Shown: piece after piece, positions 6,068 to 10,608 of the stretch | Position numbering within the stretch: position 1 is the first letter of the stretch | Layout: every line of letters starts with the position of its first letter | DNA from: Ruminococcus flavefaciens | Lineage (GTDB): Bacteria > Bacillota > Clostridia > Oscillospirales > Ruminococcaceae | Assembly (NCBI GenBank): GCA_002348905.1 | Contig: DEBW01000048.1 | Location: forward strand, 2,156 to 12,763 | DNA: 10,608 nucleotides | Direction of reading: 5' to 3' | Position numbers and translations under genes: made by a program | Notes under the pieces: generated by a model | Told to the model about the DNA's origin: nothing | What the model saw: the letters and a program-made list of their open reading frames with translations, nothing else | Database searches by the model: none

Positions 6068-6101
6068 CATACTTGATTATTTTTTCTTAATATGTTATAT
6101 T
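6064..6101 (+). promoter_or_regulatory. Possible promoter of the Cys-rich protein gene
   Basis: TTGACA (6064-6069) with TTAATA 17 bp later, or TTGATT (6073-6078) with TATATT (6096-6101) at 17 bp, precede the ATG at 6147. Both pairs are imperfect, and the sequence is very AT-rich. Confidence 0.4.
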
Positions 6102-6146
6102 TATATGTGTATTAGTACCTATTATTTTAGAAAAGGGGGCGGTAAT

Positions 6147-6854
6147 ATGAGTTCTAAGAAGAGAAAAAAAGGAAATAATACTAAAGAGTATTTTCCAAAA
6201 GTTCATAGTCATACTTACCATAAAGGCACATTATATGAATACGCATACATAGCAGGATCGGGAACAAAACGTAGTAGAAACAAGTGTATCCACTATGAAT
6301 GTGGATCAAAATGGTGCAACATACTACAAGTTTCGTGTGTTGGTCCGTCAAATAGTATTTGCACACATTATGCAACTAATAGAAAAGAGGAAATGGAGTC
6401 TAATGCCCGAAAAATAAGTATTAGCACTTCCAATTCTATTAAAATGATTCCCATTGATAAGATTGTTCTTGATGGTGAGACAAAAATCCCTACTTTGGCA
6501 GACGTTAATGATGAAAAAGGTTTCTATTGGGAGAATAGTGTATTTTCCGCTCCAGTATTAGTAGCTCAACAATCTAACAGATACATACTTAAAGATTCTG
6601 CACAAGTATTCTTTGCTGCACGTAATTTAGGAATACCAATGGTACCATGTGAATTTTATACTAATGAAGATACAGCACGCAAACTCAAGTATATTAGAAC
6701 CATAGGTAAAAAAGTATATTTACGTGAGTATAATAAAAATGGAAGGATAATAAATTTTTCATATTACAAAGTTTTTGTTGCTTTGAATGGCGGAAAAACT
6801 ATATCCTACGATATTCATGAGGCTTTGGCTAAATCTCTAATACAGTTTATTTAA
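6147..6854 (+). CDS. Cys-rich protein with a possible ParB-like segment, function unknown
   Basis: I choose the ATG at 6147 (235 residues) because GGGGGCGG lies just upstream. The in-frame ATG at 6105 has no ribosome site. The start is very basic (MSSKKRKKGN). Residues 47-75 contain C47, C52, C57, C64 and C72 in a zinc-ribbon-like arrangement ending GPSNSICTHY, a pattern I recall in uncharacterised Clostridia proteins. Residues 100-172 (MIPIDKIVLDG, then APVLVAQQSNRYILKDSAQV and AARNLGIPMVPCEFY) resemble the ParB/sulfiredoxin fold, where a value is followed by an R-Y-hydrophobic-D segment and AA-x-x-LG-x-x-x-VP. The remainder is unrecognised. It lies next to a broken GH18 gene and has no operon partner on its strand. 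A DNA-binding or partition-like role is a guess. Confidence 0.7.
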   Translation: MSSKKRKKGNNTKEYFPKVHSHTYHKGTLYEYAYIAGSGTKRSRNKCIHYECGSKWCNILQVSCVGPSNSICTHYATNRKEEMESNARKISISTSNSIKMIPIDKIVLDGETKIPTLADVNDEKGFYWENSVFSAPVLVAQQSNRYILKDSAQVFFAARNLGIPMVPCEFYTNEDTARKLKYIRTIGKKVYLREYNKNGRIINFSYYKVFVALNGGKTISYDIHEALAKSLIQFI

Positions 6855-6884
6855 AATCTCATTCTTCAGTCGGTTTAGTGGTTA

Positions 6885-7016
6885 TTAAGCGGTACATATA
6901 AGTGTCTGTCGGGAATTGGTCTGTAAACGGAAGGAGTACCTTATCATAACGGATTCTCTGTAGCCCATAGGGAATCTTTCACTTAACAGGTTATCTAAAC
7001 TGATATCAAAATCCAA
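6885..7016 (-). CDS. Possible 43-residue ORF with TTG start
   Basis: Directly after the TGA at 7018 a second frame opens at a TTG (7016) with GAGGGG six bases upstream and runs to TAA. It reads MDFDISLDNLLSERFPMGYR and so on. I do not recognise it. The spacing of one base and the ribosome site support it, but the length and TTG start do not. It could also be the remnant of a longer gene. Confidence 0.3.
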   Translation of the reverse strand: MDFDISLDNLLSERFPMGYRESVMIRYSFRLQTNSRQTLICTA

Positions 7017-7017
7017 G

Positions 7018-7131
7018 TCAATCCCCTCTTTCGATCTTACTAAGAATATACTCCTGATCATAATCTAAGTTTACATCGCCTGTAATTTCTTTTGCGATAT
7101 TTTTTATCTGTGTTTCCTGTTCCTTAGTCAT
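7018..7131 (-). CDS. 37-residue acidic small protein, unknown function
   Basis: It starts at an ATG eight bases after AGGAGG and overlaps the last codons of the AlpA-like gene (AAATGACTAA). The product MTKEQETQIKNIAKEITGDV ends DQEYILSKIERGD. It is helical and charged. The strong ribosome site and the coupling to the HTH gene are the main evidence that it is real. Small partners of this kind occur in element regulatory operons, but I know no homologue. Confidence 0.55.
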   Translation of the reverse strand: MTKEQETQIKNIAKEITGDVNLDYDQEYILSKIERGD

Positions 7132-7336
7132 TTTTCTTTCCTCCTGTAGTATTATTCTCGATCCACTCGGTAAGACGCTCACGTGAAACCACTCTGCGCT
7201 TACCGATCTGAGTTGTCGGAAAATCATCCTGCTTCAGCAGTTTATAGCAAGATGCAATCGATATCCCCAAGTGTTCACTCATGTCTTTAGCTGCAAGCAG
7301 CTCAGGCATTTCAGATGTTGTTTTGTTCTGTTTCAT
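7124..7336 (-). CDS. AlpA/excisionase-type HTH protein (70 residues)
   Basis: The ATG lies eight bases after AGGAGG. The protein reads PELLAAKDMSEHLGISIASC, then YKLLKQDDFPTTQIGKRRVV and SRERLTEWIENN, the full HTH_17 pattern: recognition helix at S26-K35, then the FPTTQIGKRR wing. AlpA-like proteins activate or direct excision of integrated elements. It is the second gene of a minus-strand operon (7572 to 7018), 20 bp after the gene with an in-frame TAG. It lies about 760 bp from the tRNA attachment site, but on the side away from the inferred element interior. Confidence 0.8.
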   Translation of the reverse strand: MKQNKTTSEMPELLAAKDMSEHLGISIASCYKLLKQDDFPTTQIGKRRVVSRERLTEWIENNTTGGKKND

Positions 7337-7356
7337 TTCATAACCCTCCTTTTTGA

Positions 7357-7572
7357 TTATTTGAAATCATCCACAACCTTAGCAAAGATCATAGAATCTT
7401 TCATTATACAATAGTTGTATTGATTGTTTTGTTTACTATTTAAATCAACTTTTTTCGCTTCTGAGCCGTTACGCTGTATCATGTAATTCCTCAGCTCTGT
7501 TATTACTTCGCTTAGTTTACTGCGATGAACTTCCTATAAAGCGTGTTCTGCATCTTCTAACCAATCTGGCAT
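7357..7572 (-). pseudogene. 71-codon gene interrupted by an in-frame TAG at codon 13
   Basis: From ATG 7572 (GGGGGG upstream) the frame reads MPDWLEDAEHAL, TAG, then EVHRSKLSEVITELRNYMIQ and on to VVDDFK with TAA at 7357. Apart from the TAG the frame is open for 72 codons, has normal composition and ends 20 bp before the next gene's ATG. It also has its own strong promoter. A single C-to-T change of CAG (Gln) to TAG explains it and would suit the helix. The product is helical and unrecognised. Readthrough, or a restart at the internal M at codon 32, are less likely options. Confidence 0.6.
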
Positions 7573-7602
7573 TGATATCCCCCCACTACAATTGTTATGC
7601 TA

Positions 7603-7631
7603 ATTATACTTCAAAACCATACACTCGTCAA
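7603..7631 (-). promoter_or_regulatory. Promoter of the AlpA-like operon
   Basis: On the minus strand TTGACG (7631-7626) is followed by 17 bp and TATAAT (7608-7603); the ATG at 7572 is about 30 bp on. An imperfectly spaced inverted repeat AATACT/AGTATT (7642-7659) lies just upstream of the -35 and could bind a regulator. Confidence 0.75.
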
Positions 7632-7754
7632 GATTACGGGAAATACTTCTAATAGTATTATTTTAACCTGCTAATGCTGTTGACTTTTTCCTAGTCGGCA
7701 ATAACGTCGGCAGAATCAAAGCTTATACAGTTCAATTCTTCGGGAAGAAAAAAG

Positions 7755-7805
7755 AAAAAAGCATACCACTAATGCCACCTGTCATCGGTGAATGTGGTAT
7801 GCTTT
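7755..7805 (-). terminator. Strong minus-strand terminator
   Basis: GCATACCAC (7761-7769) pairs with GTGGTATGC (7794-7802), extended by AAA/TTT, with a small CACC/GGTG stem inside the loop. On the minus strand it is followed by TTTTTTCTTTTTTC. No gene that it would serve is visible between it and the tRNA fragment, so it may be left over from a lost gene. Confidence 0.7.
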
Positions 7806-7823
7806 CTTCATTCTCAAATATTT

Positions 7824-7843
7824 TTGTTTACCATGGTAAACAA
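7824..7843. promoter_or_regulatory. 20-bp perfect palindrome, possible operator
   Basis: TTGTTTACCATGGTAAACAA reads identically on both strands. The half-site GTAAACAA occurs again at 7891-7898, and TTGTTTAC at 7429-7436 inside the TAG-broken gene. A dimeric regulator site is the likeliest reading. Confidence 0.55.
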
Positions 7844-7938
7844 GCAATTTTGTCTATTTTTCGTAATTTTGATTCAATTTGTTAACCTAAGTAAACAAAC
7901 TCTATAGGAAACCTTCGGTTTCTACACCCAAAACTTTA

Positions 7939-7986
7939 CTGCCGACGTACAGCAGCAAAACTACACTCGCCGACGGATTCGCCGAC
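7939..7986. repeat. Clustered GCCGAC motifs near the attachment site
   Basis: GCCGAC occurs at 7941, 7969 and 7981, and its complement GTCGGC at 7694 and 7706. CTGCCGACGT at 7939-7948 is the exact inverse of ACGTCGGCAG at 7704-7713. The motifs are GC-rich in an AT-rich setting. They could be protein-binding sites. Confidence 0.45.
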
Positions 7987-8060
7987 GAACAACAGCCAAT
8001 GCGAACCTCAAGATCTCCGTGCGACAAAATGTGTGATTTTTGGCGATATAAAAATAAATA

Positions 8061-8088
8061 ACCCCAATGTTCAAGCAAACATTGGGGT
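8061..8088 (-). terminator. Terminator downstream of the tRNA-Met fragment
   Basis: ACCCCAATGTT and AACATTGGGGT form an 11-bp stem with a six-base loop. On the minus strand it is followed by TATTTATTTTTAT. It starts seven bases after the CCA end of the tRNA fragment, the place where a tRNA gene's own terminator would be. Confidence 0.75.
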
Positions 8089-8094
8089 ATTTTC

Positions 8095-8139
8095 TGGTTG
8101 CGGCGGCTGGATTTGAACCAACGACCTTCGGGTTATGAG
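8095..8139 (-). other. 3' part of tRNA-Met (CAT): integration attachment site
   Basis: Read on the minus strand, the sequence contains CTCATAA (anticodon loop with CAT), CCCGA (3' anticodon stem), the variable loop, GTTGG-TTCAAAT-CCAGC (T arm), CGCCGCA, A and CCA. It agrees with the 3' half of elongator tRNA-Met. The bases before it (GGCAT) do not pair with CCCGA and no D arm or 5' acceptor strand precedes, so only the 3' part is present. This is the usual result when a tyrosine-recombinase element integrates into a tRNA gene: the displaced 3' end remains at one border. By polarity the host side lies below 8095 and the element above 8140. Confidence 0.75.
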
Positions 8140-8230
8140 ATGCCAAGATAACATATTAAACTATATCATCTTAACGTATTTTAGCCACATAACCATGTTT
8201 TATATCATGAAAAACCTGGGATATTTTATT

Positions 8231-8274
8231 AATTTCACAGTAATTTCACTACTGTAAGGGTACGGGTAAGGGTA
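8231..8274. repeat. Short direct repeats next to the attachment site
   Basis: AATTTCAC occurs at 8231 and 8242 (11-bp step), CAGTA/TACTG flank the second copy as an inverted pair, and three hexamers AGGGTA-CGGGTA-AGGGTA run from 8257 to 8274. The gene-free stretch 8145-8413 holds nothing else clear. Integrase arm-type sites often look like this, but no integrase is visible here. Confidence 0.4.
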
Positions 8275-8413
8275 TAATTCTTACCTCTTTTCTATATTGA
8301 TTATAGCATCAATATCATCAATTGTCAAACAATTATATATATTTTTTATTTTAATTTAGAATATATTTAATTATGTATGGATACTTTGTTTTTACTGATT
8401 CAAAGTAAATATT

Positions 8414-9369
8414 TTATCTTATTTCTTTTGGCATAACCGAAGCAATCCTTGCAACTGTTCCTTCTGTCTTATACGCCTCGGCAAGTTTAGTTTTTGTGTA
8501 TCTGAACACAGTATCCTTTGTGATATCAGTAAGATAGGAAGTATAGAACTCTTCCCAACTTATATAGCTTTCACTGTCAGCATGAAGATATGTTTCTTCA
8601 ACAACAGATTTAGGCACATCTGTAAGATCAGCACTCAAAATCAGATATTCAAACGATTCCGGTGCATAAAGTACACAGTGAATGCTGCTTGTTTCAAGAT
8701 ATCTGGTTACTTTTCCAATCTCTGCACCAAATGCTGCACCATCCACTATTGCAAGAATCTTCTTGTCCTGTGCATTGCGGATACTATCATACACATTGCT
8801 CTTAACATTAGCAGAAACGCACTTTCCCTGATACAAAGTATCAAAGAACTCAAAACCTGAATTTGAATCTTCTGTGATCACCAGTTCAGGGATAAAAATC
8901 TTTCCATAATCAAAATGATACAGCTTATACATTTCATTATAGATGCGATGATATATCTTATATTTCTGATTATCAGAAACATTTCTGAGTCCATATATCT
9001 CATCTACACTATACGGAAGCTGACTCAGATCATCTCTCGTAATGATCACAAAATAATTATCCGAACCTCTGACCATTTCTGCGAAACGCTTTGACTTTAC
9101 AAAAGCCGCAGTTTCATCTATAAAGACGATATACTTGTGCATTGCAGATAGTCTCAGTTCCCAGTCAACAGCAGTCAGTACAGTACATTTCGCATCACAT
9201 TTGAGAGTAATACCTGATGATGTACCATTTGCTTCATGCTCGCCTATCAGTCGTATCAGTTCTGTTTTTCCTGCGGCACTATTTCCTGCAGTATAGTGAT
9301 ATTACGCTTAACTGTCAGGAAATAGTGGATCTTGTTATTATATATCTCAATATCAAACTTTCCAACCAT
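8414..9369 (-). pseudogene. AAA-type ATP-binding protein broken by a one-base frameshift
   Basis: The first frame starts at ATG 9369 (AAGG upstream), reads MVGKFDIEIYNNKIHYFLTV KRNITIL, and stops at 9256 after a nonsense tail. One base to the side, the second frame continues AGNSAAGKTELIRLIGEHEA and runs to 8414. Inserting one base near 9288-9293 restores NITIL-AGNSAAGKT, a Walker A motif (9263-9286) placed as in ABC/AAA-type ATPases, and about 318 residues in all. Walker B is clear (YIVFIDE, from 9139). The later region (for example FYTSYLTDITKDTVFRY) is unrecognised. The gene follows a DUF4869 gene by 11 bp. An intact second frame could start only at MHKYIVF (9142), without Walker A. Either a recent mutation or a sequencing error is possible. 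Confidence 0.75.
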
Positions 9370-9380
9370 AGCTTATTACC

Positions 9381-9830
9381 TTATAACAAATGATTATCAA
9401 GAACCGCTTCGTTCAGTTCTTTCATCGTGTGGACAGTCTGATGCAGATTAACGATCTCAATATCAAAATTATCGCTGCCGAAATCCATAAGATAACCAAG
9501 CCTTATGGTCAGATCCTTTTTCTGTGCGATCTTCAATATCCACGACGCACAGTTATCACCGCAGGCTGAGGCATTGAAAATATGCTCTGAATCAAAATTC
9601 ATCAGCATAAGCGTTTTCACGCCGCCTGATAATCTTTCGGTCGGTATTGCGCCGAGAAAAGGACTGTCGATAAGTCGCGGACCTATAACATCCGAGCCGT
9701 CAATATCCTTTATCATTTCTTTTGAAAGAGGATCTGTGATCCACTCTTCTTCGTAGCTGTTATTAAAGAATACATCCGGATTAAAGATATATTCAGGTGT
9801 ATCAGGTTCTCCATAATATATGTGAAGCAT
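9381..9830 (-). CDS. DUF4869 family protein
   Basis: The 149 residues begin at the ATG at 9830, six bases after AGGAGG. The in-frame ATG at 9851 overlaps that ribosome site and is rejected. MLHIYYGEPD, EEEWITDPLSKEMIKDID, GPRLIDSPFLGAI, ERLSGGVKTLMLM and FNASACGDNCASWIL are the conserved blocks I recall for DUF4869, a family of unknown function in Clostridia. No signal peptide or transmembrane segment is present, and it is likely cytoplasmic. It lies 39 bp after the PD-(D/E)XK gene, and its stop overlaps the ribosome site of the broken ATPase, so DUF4869 and the ATPase were probably made together and may act together. I recall these two types of gene as neighbours elsewhere but cannot verify it here. 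Confidence 0.8.
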   Translation of the reverse strand: MLHIYYGEPDTPEYIFNPDVFFNNSYEEEWITDPLSKEMIKDIDGSDVIGPRLIDSPFLGAIPTERLSGGVKTLMLMNFDSEHIFNASACGDNCASWILKIAQKKDLTIRLGYLMDFGSDNFDIEIVNLHQTVHTMKELNEAVLDNHLL

Positions 9831-9869
9831 GGATTCTCCTCCTTTCATCATACGATAATTGTAACTGAA

Positions 9870-10608
9870 TTAGCAGTTTTCATTAATCTTAACCATACAG
9901 GATTTTCCGCAGAACGCAATACCGTACTTGATTATCTTCTTGTAGCTTTCCTGTTTCAGTTCAGCTTCATATCTGTTTTCTTCTATCTGAGCAAGTGCTT
10001 CATCGCAGAGGCTTTCAAGTTCGCTGAAATTCTTTGTATCTTTTACCTCTATTATAATTGCAAGCTCACGCTTACGTTTTTCCATGAGCAGCAAATCAGG
10101 TCTTCCGTCACCGCTCTCACGGTTTGATTTAAGTGTATACCCCTTGAATCCCGATAACAAGCCTGTCAGGAAGCCATGATAATACTGTTCTTTCTCATCG
10201 TAATAGCTGATCGTTTCATCAAGCCAGTCACAGATAATATCTTCAATTCTTGTAACGTTCCCATTAAGCAACGATTCAAACAGTTCCAGTCTCGGATCAG
10301 CTTCAAGTTTTTCATCAAACCATTGTAGAATTGAACGCTGATATATCGTTCTTATTTCAACATTCGGTATCACAAGGTCAGCATGAAGAATATCATTAAT
10401 ATTTCTCAGATTCACGCTTTTAAGATAGCCCGTAAACAACAGAAAACTCCATATCTGCTTTTTATCTTCATCAATATCTGCATAAACAGAGTCCTCATAA
10501 ATCGGTACACAGATACTCTCTCCGCTCATGAGTTCTTCAACCTTTTCACGAACTGAATCATCTGATTCGGTTATAAGCTTACGAATCACAGAATTTGAAC
10601 TTGTATTG
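9870..10608 (-). CDS. AAA-ATPase-like protein with PD-(D/E)XK nuclease-like C-terminus (N-terminus outside the window)
   Basis: The frame is open to the right edge, so the beginning is missing. The GTG at 10589 is internal, since NTSSNS precedes VIRKLITESDD in frame. About 245 residues remain. NTSSNSVIRKLI, LMSGESICVPI and WSFLLFTGYLKSV match the end of the AAA-ATPase_like domain (PF09820) in a large family of clostridial and Bacteroides proteins, which are usually 500-600 residues long. The C-terminal half is the PDDEXK_9-type nuclease-like domain (PF08011): HGFLTGLLSGFKGYTLKSNR, then GDGRPDLLLM and AIIIEVKD, giving D and E-x-K catalytic-type residues. The family's role is unknown. It is common in accessory regions and often expanded in one genome. 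It heads or belongs to the operon with DUF4869. Confidence 0.85.
   Translation of the reverse strand, partial: NTSSNSVIRKLITESDDSVREKVEELMSGESICVPIYEDSVYADIDEDKKQIWSFLLFTGYLKSVNLRNINDILHADLVIPNVEIRTIYQRSILQWFDEKLEADPRLELFESLLNGNVTRIEDIICDWLDETISYYDEKEQYYHGFLTGLLSGFKGYTLKSNRESGDGRPDLLLMEKRKRELAIIIEVKDTKNFSELESLCDEALAQIEENRYEAELKQESYKKIIKYGIAFCGKSCMVKINENC

Larger units (their letters stand above)
7573..8094. other. Gene-free stretch of about 520 bp rich in regulatory-looking repeats
   Basis: No convincing gene is present. The stretch holds the promoter above, a strong minus-strand hairpin terminator (7755-7805), a 20-bp palindrome (7824-7843), a small hairpin GAAACC-TTC-GGTTTC (7908-7922), another hairpin TTCTTC-GG-GAAGAA (7736-7749) and five copies of GTCGGC/GCCGAC. 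It ends at the terminator behind the tRNA fragment. Confidence 0.6.

Noticed and set aside
7667..7885. Plus-strand 73-codon frame without a start (NNVGRIKAYTVQFFGKKKEK...)
   Set aside because: It has no start codon at its beginning and no ribosome site, and spans the hairpin terminator and the palindrome. It could be the tail of a lost gene, but the evidence is too weak to annotate.
7961..8146. 61-codon minus-strand frame (MASHNPKVVGSNPAAATRKY...)
   Set aside because: It is the translation of the tRNA 3' end and the terminator; SNPAAAT-type peptides are a familiar tRNA artefact.
9256..9300. Programmed frameshift in the ATPase gene
   Set aside because: No slippery heptamer or downstream pseudoknot was recognised; a plain one-base deletion is simpler.
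10587..10589. GTG as start of the PD-(D/E)XK gene
   Set aside because: The frame stays open upstream with NTSSNS, conserved in the AAA-ATPase-like family, and there is no ribosome site. The gene is cut by the window.

Overview
The window looks like an accessory region of a low-to-mid GC Firmicute, most likely a Ruminococcus-type Oscillospiraceae. The grounds are strong AGGAGG ribosome sites, BspA-like leucine-rich repeats, a DUF4869 gene, a family 18 glycosidase start, and a protein opening with KIRTDFVTNSSSSSF, a motif I associate with that group. This is recognition from memory, not a search. No replication, ribosomal or central-metabolism gene is present, and several genes are broken.

Region 1 (1-4861, all minus strand) reads as one long operon behind a TTGACA-17-TAAAAT promoter with a 14-bp palindrome over its start point. 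Its order is: a 53-residue dndC start fragment, an Mrr-type endonuclease domain, an Ada-type zinc-binding protein, a short pyrophosphohydrolase-like remnant, a 554-residue BspA-like LRR protein, a radical SAM/SPASM enzyme, the TNSSSSSF protein, and a second BspA-like LRR protein that leaves the window. The last five genes overlap or lie within about 15 bp of each other. I see the rSAM enzyme, the Ser-rich N-terminal motif and the flanking LRR proteins as the best candidate for an undescribed modification system. The idea that the rSAM acts on that motif is inference.

Region 2 (4862-8094) is a patchwork of mobile-element debris. It holds two tandem excisionase-like HTH genes with a terminator, a GH18 gene cut after about 80 codons, a Cys-rich protein with a possible ParB-like segment, and a minus-strand operon with its own TTGACG-17-TATAAT promoter. 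That operon contains a gene with an in-frame TAG, an AlpA-like HTH gene and one or two very small ORFs. About 520 bp without a gene follow, with a 20-bp palindrome, a strong terminator and repeated GCCGAC motifs.

Region 3 (8095-10608) begins with the 3' part of an elongator tRNA-Met, starting at the anticodon loop and followed by a terminator. It looks like an attachment site, and the polarity puts the integrated element on the right (above 8145). To its right lies a minus-strand operon: the C-terminal part of an AAA-ATPase-like/PD-(D/E)XK protein, a DUF4869 protein, and a AAA-type ATPase broken by a one-base frameshift just before its Walker A. No integrase is visible, so the element either continues beyond the window or is decayed.
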